Positions 43,270 to 51,827 of a DNA stretch of 64,000 nt are shown here, piece after piece. The stretch is from Ferdinandcohnia sp036965165 (GTDB taxonomy: Bacteria; Bacillota; Bacilli; Bacillales; Bacillaceae_L). Positions within the stretch are counted from its first letter, which is position 1. Each line of letters starts with the position of its first letter. The DNA lies in assembly GCF_036965165.1 (NCBI RefSeq), contig NZ_JBALOX010000011.1, positions 1 through 64,000 on the forward strand. The letters run 5' to 3'. The translations under genes and the position numbers were made by a program. The notes under the pieces were generated by a model that searched no databases, was not told the origin of the DNA, and worked only from the letters and a program-made list of their open reading frames with translations.

Positions 43270-43352
43270 TTGGCACCTTCCTTACGTAAAAAATGACTTC
43301 GATTACTAATAGAACGCTTCTGTGAAGTCGTCCAGGTTCCTTTTTCGAATAT

Positions 43353-43475
43353 ATCGGACCATGTTATCAATATATCGGACATTCTTTTTGATTTATCGGA
43401 CAAAAAATTGATTTTATCGGACCATTCCGGTCAAATATCGGACAAACTCTTCAATTTGTCGGACATTGCCGGAAT
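43353..43475 (-). repeat. 21-bp-period array (locus 3), TCCGATA family
   Basis: Plus-strand ATCGGA motifs start at 43353, 43374, 43395, 43416 and 43437, with GTCGGA at 43458, every step exactly 21 bp. On the minus strand the unit is TCCGATAtattnnnnnnnGG, the same as locus 1. It lies in the spacer 3' of the YukD-like gene and upstream of the lipoprotein gene. Confidence 0.85.
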
Positions 43476-43509
43476 TTCACTTGTACTCGAATCTATCTAA
43501 TCCCCGAAT

Positions 43510-43761
43510 CTACACCAACATCAATTTCTTCCCATTCAAAAATCCTAACTCTTCCACGGTTTGGTTAATATCAAAAATCGTACCGGTCTCACGGTCACAA
43601 ACCACAGTGGTATCGGTTGCGATAAAGTAACCGTTGGATAGCTCAGTCATGGTGTTTGCTAGTAAAAATGTGACTTCGTAAAGCTTGCTCCCCGCCGGGA
43701 TGAAGACGTCATAGGAAACGCCTGCGGCTGGAATGAAAACCTTGACTAACACTTTATCCAT
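43510..43761 (-). CDS. YukD-like ubiquitin-fold T7SS component
   Basis: About 83 residues, matching the size and pattern of YukD/EsaB proteins: a beta-grasp fold with KVLVKVFIPAAGVSYDVFIP and a C-terminal hydrophobic strand (KKLMLV). EsaB-type proteins are cytoplasmic T7SS components. ATG at 43761 lies inside the end of essC (about 8-base overlap) after GAGGAGG, so the two are coupled. This coupling supports assigning both to one apparatus. Confidence 0.75.
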   Translation of the reverse strand: MDKVLVKVFIPAAGVSYDVFIPAGSKLYEVTFLLANTMTELSNGYFIATDTTVVCDRETGTIFDINQTVEELGFLNGKKLMLV

Positions 43762-46700
43762 GATAGACCGCCTCCTCATCACGAACTGCTGAACCCGTTA
43801 AAAGTTTGACTAACTTTGATTTTCCTTTTTTTAGCACATAACCGAAGTCCTCAGGGATTTCTTGATACATACTATTTGTGACTTTTGAAACTTTCATTAA
43901 GTACTGATCGGTAATTCCGTTTCCGACCCAGATCCCATCGCTAAGCGAAACCTGCTGCTTAAACCAGGGCTCAAATGCGACTGAGTTCAAAGCGTCAGCG
44001 CGGTCTGAGATGACCATAAATACATTGAGTCCGTCCCCGCGTTCTAGAAATACCTTCAACTTATCCTGACCATCTTCCGATAAAAGTAGCATCATATCGT
44101 TAAAAGAATGGACTATACAGTAAAGCGGTTCGAACACTGGTGGCGTTGCACCCTCGGCAATCGCATCCTTCGTTGTGTTGTTACGGAACACCAATGTATT
44201 AAATAGATACACGATTGTCTCTTCCATCTCTGCTGCACTAACTACATGCTTTCCGCCAAGCCGAATAAGCTCCTCATTCGGGTCAAGCACAATCACTTCA
44301 TTTTTCTCATTCATATGAACAATTTCGGAAATCCCTTGTATAACTCCCGCACACGCCTCACTGCTACTAGCCAACACAAGATTCACAAACGTTTGACCGA
44401 AATCGAAATATGAAACAGCAAGCGAATCTTTTTCCACACCAACGGGTAGTTTATGAGACTTGTTGTAATGAATTTCATCATGCAGATACTCAATATCAAC
44501 TTTTTCCGGCAAGACTGGAATTCGCTTCGCAGCACTCTTGCCCCAATTGTCGCGCAAACGTCGGCAGTAACCGGTAATGTACTGGTACATGTCCTCGACA
44601 CCCTCGGTAATAAGAGCGACCTGGAACTCATACGCGCCGTCAACTTTGAAAATCCCCCGACCCTTATGCTTCGATGGAAAAACGCCGTCAACATTTCCGA
44701 GCACTGCTGAATATTCGGTTGTGTCATTAAGCTGCAGTACATACAATTGCTTGAAATTTTGCATCAAACGGTAGCGAACTGCACCGGTATGGGCAGCTGT
44801 GACGATAAAATAAATCCCGTACTTCGTGCCTTCACGAGTGAGGTATGAAATCGTCTCCTCGTACCCCTCGTACATTTCCGAAAATGCTGCATAGTTGTGA
44901 ATCACAATGACAATCGATGGCAGGCCATCTTCTGACAGTCGGTTGTAAGTCTGCAGGTCTCCTCCATAATTGGACAACAGCTTTTTACGTCTCTCAATCT
45001 CGCTATTCATCATTTTAAAGAGATTATCAATCTTCTCACTGTCATGAGATAAAAGAACATCCCCAACATGTGGTGCTTCACGGAACCAACTTAGCGTTTC
45101 CGAGCTAAAATCTAGTAAATACGCATTCAGCTCATCAGGCGTATGGGATTCCATGAGTGAGTACATGATCGACGCAACAAATGTCGTCTTCCCACTTCCC
45201 GCAACCCCATAGATGATAGTATTGCCATCCTGCGTGATTGGTAGTCTCATCACATTTTGGCGTTGGTTCGCCGGATCGTCATATTCCCCAATCACCGGGT
45301 TCAGTTCAAAGCGATTCGTCGTAACCTCGGGATATTTTTCAGCTAACTGATCTAAATAGATCTTTGCCGGAATCGGGTCCAGCCATAGCTGCTTCACTGT
45401 GATATTTTCCTGTTTTGCTAGATTTTCTAAGTAATCTGTCACTTCATCAATCTGTTTCGGTGGATTTTTCACCATCGTTCTACGGTCTATCTTCGCACTC
45501 TTGATGACGCGACCTAAGTGGTCAATGACACTGATGCTTTCATCCACATGTTTTTCCACTTTTTCAGAAGGATAATACGGTGCTCCACCCCATGCCGATT
45601 GACCAAGCTCGAACAATTCGTTATACCCAACCTGTAGATAGAAACGACCAGTCGTAGAAAGCTCAGCAGCATCTGGTCGCTTGATGACCTCCATACTATC
45701 CGCTTTTTCCTGTACCTTCAGACTGATTCTAAATTTCGAGTTACTCCAAATTTGATCGTCCACGACTCCAGACGGCTTCTGTGTGGCTAAAATCAAATGG
45801 ACACCTAAGCTTCGGCCGATTCGAGCCGCACTCACCAGCTGTTCCATGAACTCTGGCTGCTGGGTTTTAAGCTCGGCGAACTCGTCTGAAATCATAAACA
45901 AATGCTGTAGCGGCTCAGAAACTTGCCCCTCGCGATAGAGCTTTTGGTATTTATAAATGTCAATATTACTTACATTCATACGTCGACTCGTCTCACTGAA
46001 AATGGACTGACGACGCTTCAACTCACTTTGGATTGAAATCAACGAGCGCTTAACTGCTGCCCCGTCAAGGTTCGTAATCGTTCCAGCTAGATGCGGAAGA
46101 TTTAAAAAGGCATTCGCCATTCCGCCACCTTTGTAGTCGATTAAAATGAAGGCAACTTCATCCGGGTGATAGTTCACGGCAAGTGACAAAATAAATGTCA
46201 TGATGAACTCAGATTTACCCGAACCCGTCATACCCGCAATCAATCCGTGTGGACCATGGTATTTTTCATGAAGGTCTAATTTGAACAGCCCACCCATTGT
46301 GTCTACCCCAATTGGCGTTTCAATCGAGTGCACCGGGTTGTTTTCCTTCCAACGAGTGAGCGCATTCAAGTGCTCAATTTTACTGACCCCAAACATTTCA
46401 AGAAAAGTAACCATTTCTGGTAGCGTATAAGCCTCAACAGAGGATGCAAGCTGGATGTTGGCTAAGCGAATCGCCACCTCTTCAGCATCATCCCGCTCGT
46501 AAAATTCTGCATCGAACGCTGTGAATGAACCGGAAATGTCGTCCTTGTCGAAAATCTTGGACATGTCATCCGCAAGCTCAACAACCATCGTACATTCCTT
46601 CGGTAAATTTTTAAGCTCATCATACAGGGTAACAAGGCTAATCCCGATGTTCTTTTTCTCTTCTAAAAGGAGGTTGATCATCTCAGCCCTTGACGCGAGC

Positions 46701-48364
46701 GACTTACTCATCGAGAAAATCAGATAATGCTGGTCAAGGCCCTTTAACTGCTCCTCATCCATTGCCGCACGGTTTGCGATTTCTTTTTCAAAATAAGCAG
46801 ACAGCTCCTTCACCTCGGTTGCATCCGTCGCAATAAAGCGAATCTGCATCCCCTCATCCCACACATGCGGAAGCCATTTCGAAAACTTCCAGTACTCTTC
46901 CTCATCCTTATCGTAAAGGAACACAAGCTTGAGCTCGTCGTAGCTGTGCAGAGCGGTTAATTGAAAAATAAGACCCTTCACAAAATCCTGAACCCGACTG
47001 CGACGTCCAATCACACCGCTGACATATTCCTCAACAAAGCTCAAGGTCACCGGCACCTGTTTTAAAATGTGCGGAGCCTCCACCATTTTATAAAGCTCAT
47101 CCTGAAGATTGTCGTCCTCCAGTGTGAATTTTTTCTCAGGGTATTTTAACTCCGCATTTAACGGAAGATCGCCAATCCCCAGGCGAACCTTAAGGAAATC
47201 ATTTTGACCAATGGCACGCTCCCACAGATTTCTTTTTCGCATCGTAATCCGGGAGATTAAGTTTTGCAAGGCAACATGGTTTTCATGAAGAATTTCACTC
47301 TGTCTTACGCATTCTTCTTCAATCTTTTGAGCCATTTCATCTATGTATTTTGAGTATTTTTCCTGACGTTTTGCCTCATGCTTAATGCGCTGTTTCTTCT
47401 CATGTCGTTTCGTTAAAATTGGCCAAAGAACAGTTCCAACCAACATACTGAACGACATGATCAAAGTCGGCATCGCATGACTGATGGGCTCGCCTCGTGC
47501 CAACACGTTGTTTAGCGTGAACAACCCCATGGAGAGGGACGCCATACCCATTGTGAGCGATGGTCCGAGCATGAACATCAATGGCGTTTCATCAAGGTCC
47601 CGCTGTTGTGGCGGAGGATCGATTTTAATTTCCGTCCTCTTAATGTCACGCTTAAAACGTGGCGAGCGATAAAAGAGGTCATCATTTTTTTCTTCAGTTT
47701 GAAAGTCGTCGAGCGGCTCTTCGTCTTCGATGATGGGCTTTTGCACCTCAAACGGACGAAACGCATTGCGGTCTAAAAATACCAAATGATGTGGGTTATT
47801 TAGTGATAGCAGCTTGCCATTGAAGATAATTTTTAACCCCATGATGTAAATAACATCACCGGTCGATAGAACTTTTTCCTTCACACGTTCTCCGTTGACA
47901 TATGTTCCGTTCGAGCTATTGTTGTCACGGATGATCGCGTGTCCTTGGGAATCGTACTGAATCACACAGTGGGAGCTGGATACGAGCTTATTCGAGAACC
48001 GGATATGGCAATCACTTCCCCGCCCGATGCGAATGCTGCTTCCCGTCACCTCGTGCTTTGTATATTCATTTCGATCATTTGTCGGTGGCTCCACATATAA
48101 CAGCGCGGATGCGTCATTGTTACGGGAAATCGTGTATGTTTTAAATGGCTCAATTTCCTGTTTAACAAGCGTTTCCTGCTTGTCACTCGTAAGAAATGCC
48201 GATTTGTTGGACTTCAAAAACCATTTGCCGCCCTCCGCCTCAATTGCCATCATATCCGCTGCTTTTCCATTCGCATCCTCAGACGTTAAAACATAACGCC
48301 CCGTCACGCGCTCCGGTAGCACAAATGTAAAAGCCTTTTCCCGATCAAATAGAGTTAATATCAA
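43754..48364 (-). CDS. essC: EssC-type T7SS ATPase with N-terminal FHA domain
   Basis: Membrane FtsK/SpoIIIE-like ATPase of about 1536 residues, the motor of the secretion system. The N-terminal region (1-95) is followed by an FHA domain (about 105-185: RIGRGSDCHIRF, SSSHCVI, NSSNGTYVNG), two membrane spans (about 275-330), then three ATPase modules. Walker A1 is GMTGSGKSE (about 716) with ILIDYKGGG, and Walker A2 is GVAGSGKTT (about 1056) with AYLLDFSSE. The third (about 1330, LASSSEACAG) is degenerate. The start is TTG at 48364, seven bases after GGGAGAG; the longer frame to 48442 reads through a dispersed repeat. The FHA could read phosphothreonines made by the local kinase. Confidence 0.9.
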   Translation of the reverse strand: MILTLFDREKAFTFVLPERVTGRYVLTSEDANGKAADMMAIEAEGGKWFLKSNKSAFLTSDKQETLVKQEIEPFKTYTISRNNDASALLYVEPPTNDRNEYTKHEVTGSSIRIGRGSDCHIRFSNKLVSSSHCVIQYDSQGHAIIRDNNSSNGTYVNGERVKEKVLSTGDVIYIMGLKIIFNGKLLSLNNPHHLVFLDRNAFRPFEVQKPIIEDEEPLDDFQTEEKNDDLFYRSPRFKRDIKRTEIKIDPPPQQRDLDETPLMFMLGPSLTMGMASLSMGLFTLNNVLARGEPISHAMPTLIMSFSMLVGTVLWPILTKRHEKKQRIKHEAKRQEKYSKYIDEMAQKIEEECVRQSEILHENHVALQNLISRITMRKRNLWERAIGQNDFLKVRLGIGDLPLNAELKYPEKKFTLEDDNLQDELYKMVEAPHILKQVPVTLSFVEEYVSGVIGRRSRVQDFVKGLIFQLTALHSYDELKLVFLYDKDEEEYWKFSKWLPHVWDEGMQIRFIATDATEVKELSAYFEKEIANRAAMDEEQLKGLDQHYLIFSMSKSLASRAEMINLLLEEKKNIGISLVTLYDELKNLPKECTMVVELADDMSKIFDKDDISGSFTAFDAEFYERDDAEEVAIRLANIQLASSVEAYTLPEMVTFLEMFGVSKIEHLNALTRWKENNPVHSIETPIGVDTMGGLFKLDLHEKYHGPHGLIAGMTGSGKSEFIMTFILSLAVNYHPDEVAFILIDYKGGGMANAFLNLPHLAGTITNLDGAAVKRSLISIQSELKRRQSIFSETSRRMNVSNIDIYKYQKLYREGQVSEPLQHLFMISDEFAELKTQQPEFMEQLVSAARIGRSLGVHLILATQKPSGVVDDQIWSNSKFRISLKVQEKADSMEVIKRPDAAELSTTGRFYLQVGYNELFELGQSAWGGAPYYPSEKVEKHVDESISVIDHLGRVIKSAKIDRRTMVKNPPKQIDEVTDYLENLAKQENITVKQLWLDPIPAKIYLDQLAEKYPEVTTNRFELNPVIGEYDDPANQRQNVMRLPITQDGNTIIYGVAGSGKTTFVASIMYSLMESHTPDELNAYLLDFSSETLSWFREAPHVGDVLLSHDSEKIDNLFKMMNSEIERRKKLLSNYGGDLQTYNRLSEDGLPSIVIVIHNYAAFSEMYEGYEETISYLTREGTKYGIYFIVTAAHTGAVRYRLMQNFKQLYVLQLNDTTEYSAVLGNVDGVFPSKHKGRGIFKVDGAYEFQVALITEGVEDMYQYITGYCRRLRDNWGKSAAKRIPVLPEKVDIEYLHDEIHYNKSHKLPVGVEKDSLAVSYFDFGQTFVNLVLASSSEACAGVIQGISEIVHMNEKNEVIVLDPNEELIRLGGKHVVSAAEMEETIVYLFNTLVFRNNTTKDAIAEGATPPVFEPLYCIVHSFNDMMLLLSEDGQDKLKVFLERGDGLNVFMVISDRADALNSVAFEPWFKQQVSLSDGIWVGNGITDQYLMKVSKVTNSMYQEIPEDFGYVLKKGKSKLVKLLTGSAVRDEEAVYHG

Positions 48365-48384
48365 AGCAAATCTCTCCCTTATAA

Positions 48385-48525
48385 CAAATGCGCAAGCGCC
48401 TAAAATGGAACATCGACTAACTACTGCCACGTCCTGTGGCAAACGTCGATGTCAGCACTTCCTGTGCAAGTCCGACAAGCACAAGCCAAGCGCTGACAGA
48501 AGGCGCTTGGCGCCTGAAGTTAGAC
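48385..48525. repeat. Dispersed palindromic repeat, copy G
   Basis: Ends ATGCGCAAGCGCC and GGCGCCTGAAGTTAGAC; the interior contains GCCACGTCCTGTGGC and GCACTTCCTGTGC hairpins, ACAAGC and AGCGCTGACAGAAGG. It links the two repeat families (copies A-C and E-F). It fills the spacer between the membrane-protein stop and the essC ribosome-binding site. Confidence 0.75.
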
Positions 48526-48590
48526 ATAAACTGTTCATAAGTCTAGCAATCCGACTAAGTCTGACTACGATCAACTAGTAACCTATAAAA

Positions 48591-49382
48591 CTACTTCTTC
48601 ACTTTCGCACCTTTTTTATATACCTTATGATTTATCAATTTCTTTCTCTTAATCTTTGGAATACGGAAAGATTCAAACCGAAATTTACTAATGGTAAGTA
48701 ATAAAAATCCTGGCCATGCTAACGCAATCGAATATTGAAGAGCAGTACAAAGAAGTAGGACTAACAGAACTTCGATCATATTTACAAAGACTACTCCCAC
48801 ATCCGATAATAATTGAATGATTGCTACAGCAATTAGGACTGCACCAAAAACAATCGGTATGATTATTTCAATTTTAGAGTCTTTAAACTTGTAAAGTCCA
48901 TTTCCATCTTTTCGGAACTCTCCCTGCTTCACCCTTTTAAAAGCTCGCAATGTTGCGTATACAGATAACACCAACCCACCACAGAGTATAATCAATCCAT
49001 AGTTACTCAAATAGCCCGGGGCCATTCTATCTTCCGCTGCAAGGAACAAAAACGGAAAAAAATCTAAGGAAAACTTAAATCCAAAGATACATAGAAAAAC
49101 AGCCTGCAAACGTTGATAACGATACGCATTCTTTTCAGGGGTAAAGCAAAGGGCGACAACTGCATTAAGCACGAAAATGGCGATGAGTATTTTTTGAATG
49201 TTTGGCCAAATAGGGTTTGTTATAACAGGGCTCTCGTTTATAGCTAATGAGGTAAAGCCGACCATTGTCCCGCTAAAGATGAGCGTCAACCAAAAGAACC
49301 CAGTGATTTTATCTAGCCTTAGTCGGTGTTGTGCAACTACTTTTATTATGTAAAAATCTTCTTCTTTTGCTCCTTTTAGCAT
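48591..49382 (-). CDS. Polytopic membrane protein of the T7SS locus
   Basis: 263 residues with about six predicted membrane spans and a strongly basic C-terminus (KIKRKKLINHKVYKKGAKVKK, in part). I do not recognise a family. It lies between the WXG100-like gene and essC in the same direction, so it may be an apparatus component in place of EssA/EsaA. It has no similarity I can see to either. Confidence 0.6.
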   Translation of the reverse strand: MLKGAKEEDFYIIKVVAQHRLRLDKITGFFWLTLIFSGTMVGFTSLAINESPVITNPIWPNIQKILIAIFVLNAVVALCFTPEKNAYRYQRLQAVFLCIFGFKFSLDFFPFLFLAAEDRMAPGYLSNYGLIILCGGLVLSVYATLRAFKRVKQGEFRKDGNGLYKFKDSKIEIIIPIVFGAVLIAVAIIQLLSDVGVVFVNMIEVLLVLLLCTALQYSIALAWPGFLLLTISKFRFESFRIPKIKRKKLINHKVYKKGAKVKK

Positions 49383-49459
49383 CCCATCATCTCCTACTCA
49401 AGGGTCTGAAAATCGGAGGCTCTAATTTCTTTATTTAACTTACTCAGTGATATCCAAAC

Positions 49460-49810
49460 CTAGTAATACCTACGTGGCGTAGCCTGCGACTCCGCTCGTT
49501 GACGCGCTTCTTCAGCTGCTTTCCTTCTCGCTTCAGCTTCTGCACGTGCAGCTGCCTCTTCTTCACGTTTGATCTGGTTTGCGACCGAGATAATTTCTGG
49601 TGCGACTGAATCAAGCTTCGAGGCAATCTGATTTAGTTCACGATTGATCTCGGCGATAGCTGAATTGATATACTGTACCTCTGTCGCTTGCCAGGCAGAG
49701 TTGATATTTCCATTAAACCCATTTAGAGAGCTTTTTAGATTGCGAAGTTGTGAGGCATAGTTGCGAAGTTGGTTTGCTTGTGAAATAGCAGCAGAAACAT
49801 TAATACCCAT
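49460..49810 (-). CDS. WXG100-like protein with Ala/Arg/Glu-rich tail
   Basis: About 116 residues. The first 85 are a WXG100-like helical hairpin with turn SAWQATE (Gly replaced by Ala). The tail (about 83-116) is an Ala/Arg/Glu-rich single helix ending TPRRYY. ATG at 49810 after AGGTGA is the start. It is the first gene of the right-hand part of the T7SS locus. The helix INSAIAEINRELNQIASKL resembles the 63-residue partner at 40852, suggesting a related chaperone or substrate. Confidence 0.65.
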   Translation of the reverse strand: MGINVSAAISQANQLRNYASQLRNLKSSLNGFNGNINSAWQATEVQYINSAIAEINRELNQIASKLDSVAPEIISVANQIKREEEAAARAEAEARRKAAEEARQRAESQATPRRYY

Positions 49811-49819
49811 AAAAATCAC

Positions 49820-50520
49820 CTGCTTATCGTAAATATGTTTTATATAGTGTAATACCTTTTTTCGAGGTAAAAATTACATAGTACGTTCACATATTTTCCA
49901 ATTATATACTAAAAATTACCCGATATTTTGGATTAGGTCAATTCTTCCAGAATATTCAAATATCAATTAAACCAATACGAAAGACCTGTTTTGTCTACAT
50001 TTTTCTACAATTTGTAGGCAATGCCGGACCCGTTTACTACCTAAGGTGTACTACCCTACTAGTACCTTTAGACATCCCATAAAATAGAAGAACATTGATA
50101 AACCACTACTTAATATCTCGGATTCAAGCCTCTTGATACCCTTTATTACATTTTGTAGGATAATAGTCCTTTTATCATTAACCTTTGTAATATAAATGTA
50201 ACTTGACATAAGTCGGTGTGTTCCTCATTTATTGAAAGCATTTTCACTTTTGTGGGTTGGAGGAAGTAAGTTTTCTTTGGAAAATAGTAATCAATCTGTA
50301 AAAGAGAGTCCATTTTTTGTAAATTGTGTGTTTTTGGTGTAAAAAATGCGGCTAGCAATAGTAGAAAAATGAGAGGTTTGGACTAAGTTTTCCCGGATTT
50401 TCGCAGTTGTTGTGGGGATTTTCATACTCTTTCTTTCCTATTATATAGGAAGCTCTTATTGAGAGGAGATTGGTATCGTTTGAGGTACATCTGCTTGGTG
50501 GTGTACTGGAAATTCGATTA
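49820..50520. other. Long AT-rich intergenic region upstream of the T7SS locus
   Basis: About 700 bases without a credible gene. The promoter of the 49460-49810 gene should lie at its left end (a TATATAAAA near 49840 is a possible -10). Short inverted repeats of the CTACAATTTGTAG type occur near 50007-50020 and a related half at 50150-50160. An open frame at 50146-50358 has no ribosome-binding site. Confidence 0.35.
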
Positions 50521-50522
50521 TC

Positions 50523-50675
50523 GGTATATCACTCAGGGGATTAAGTGCTTTGGATAGATCGGAAACCGTTTAATCGGTATATCATTTATTGAATAATGGA
50601 TTGGAGGTATATAGATAACTCTTTTATCTGTATACCGTTTATCGAAAAACATGGGCGCGGTATATCGATACAAAA
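50523..50675 (+). repeat. 53-bp-period array (locus 5), GGTATATC family
   Basis: Motifs start at 50523, 50552, 50576, 50606, 50629 and 50659, steps 29, 24, 30, 23, 30. The double unit is 53 bp twice. The motif (GGTATATCA, GTATACCG) and the alternating spacing are the same as locus 4, 10 kb away. It lies 3' of the LacI-family gene. Confidence 0.8.
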
Positions 50676-50682
50676 TAGGACG

Positions 50683-50716
50683 AGAAAAACCCAGTCGGCA
50701 GGACTAGGTTTCTCGG
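50683..50716 (-). terminator. Terminator overlapping the end of the LacI-family gene
   Basis: A minus-strand stem with arms GAGAAACC-AGTC / GACT-GGGTTTTTCTC and a CTGCC loop begins inside the last codons and stop of the regulator gene. It has T-rich 3' arms rather than a separate T-run. Confidence 0.5.
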
Positions 50717-51684
50717 ATAATCAATTTAGTTGTAATTAATATTTTTTTTGCGATTTGTCTTCCTTCGATGCGCTCAAGGATGGTATCGACGGCAGTTTCA
50801 CCCATGACTTCGGTATGGACCTTAACCGTTGATAACGGTGGGAAGACGTATTTAGAAACACTAATGTCATTGACACCGATGAGGCTCACACGACCCGGCA
50901 CATCGATTTTCTCTTCGTTAAGCGCACGTAATGCACCGATTGCGATCAGGTCATTGGCTGCAAAGAAAGCTGTTGGGAGAGCATCGCCTTTTTCTTCAAT
51001 TGCTCGTTTCATAAGTCTGTAGCCATCTTCAACCGTAAAGCTACCAATATATAGGTTACTTTCATCTAATAGATTTGCTTCACCAAGATAGTTTTTGAAC
51101 GTTTTTTCCCGGATTTCTTCAATTTCAGCTGAATGGTCCTTGTATTCCTCGCGTCCACCTAAATATCCGATATTCGTATGTCCACTCCGGGTAAAATGCT
51201 CCAGAACCGTACGCGTTGCTTTTTCAAAATCAATCACGACTGCATCATAGATATCCTCGTCTGGGTTTGAATCGACAAATACGAGATGCTCCGCCATTTT
51301 TGATAGTTCATTGACTTGAGTGGTGCTGAACTTGCCGACCGCGATAATCCCCTGAAGCTCTTCCTGCTTCATGCTCTCAATGCTATTGTAAAAATTGGCC
51401 TTCTTGGTGCCGAGCTGCTCACAGCGTTGCTCGATTCCAAGCCGAATTGACATATAATAGAGGTCATTCAGCTCTTCCTTTTCGGTGTACCAAAGGAGAA
51501 TCCCAATCCGAGCAGAAGGAGACTTTTTCGAGGGACGTTTTTTATATGAAAGCGCCTCGGCAATCTCAAATATTTTCTTTTTTGTGTCGTCACTGACAGA
51601 TAAGCTGGCATCATAGTTGAGAACCCGCGAAACTGTCGCGATTGAGACCCCTGCTTTTTCCGCTATATCTTTTATCGTCGCCAT
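50704..51684 (-). CDS. galR: LacI/GalR-family transcriptional regulator (probable galactose repressor)
   Basis: 326 residues. The N-terminal LacI helix-turn-helix (MATIKDIAEKAGVSIATVSRVLN) is followed by a periplasmic-binding-protein-like sensor domain (about 60-326). It lies at the end of the galK-galE-galT-galM cluster in the same direction, which suggests galactose control. A perfect palindrome upstream of galK (56753-56775) is a candidate operator. The gene lies 144 bases after galM, with a short 20-bp array between. The ligand is inferred from context only. Confidence 0.82.
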   Translation of the reverse strand: MATIKDIAEKAGVSIATVSRVLNYDASLSVSDDTKKKIFEIAEALSYKKRPSKKSPSARIGILLWYTEKEELNDLYYMSIRLGIEQRCEQLGTKKANFYNSIESMKQEELQGIIAVGKFSTTQVNELSKMAEHLVFVDSNPDEDIYDAVVIDFEKATRTVLEHFTRSGHTNIGYLGGREEYKDHSAEIEEIREKTFKNYLGEANLLDESNLYIGSFTVEDGYRLMKRAIEEKGDALPTAFFAANDLIAIGALRALNEEKIDVPGRVSLIGVNDISVSKYVFPPLSTVKVHTEVMGETAVDTILERIEGRQIAKKILITTKLIIRET

Positions 51685-51747
51685 GGTTCACCTTCTTTCT
51701 TGGGAATTGTATTAGTTTTGTGTTGAGTTCCGTTTTCCGTAGATTAT

Positions 51748-51823
51748 TAGCGTCGTCGCCGGGAGATTTGCGACGTTTTCGCGATATTTGCGTCACTCAC
51801 ACAATATTTGCGTCGGTCCCGCC
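51748..51823 (+). repeat. 20-bp-period array (locus 7), TTGCGTC motif
   Basis: T-(T/A)-GCG-(T/A)-C motifs start at 51748, 51768, 51788 and 51808, each exactly 20 bp apart, with variable linkers. They fill the spacer between galM and the LacI-family gene. Confidence 0.65.
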
Positions 51824-51827
51824 CCAA

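Noticed and set aside
48364..48442. EssC N-terminal extension
   Set aside because: The extension translates repeat copy G. TTG at 48364 with GGGAGAG gives the expected beginning.
50146..50358. 70-codon minus-strand frame in the long spacer
   Set aside because: No ribosome-binding site or similarity I can see; AT-rich non-coding appearance.
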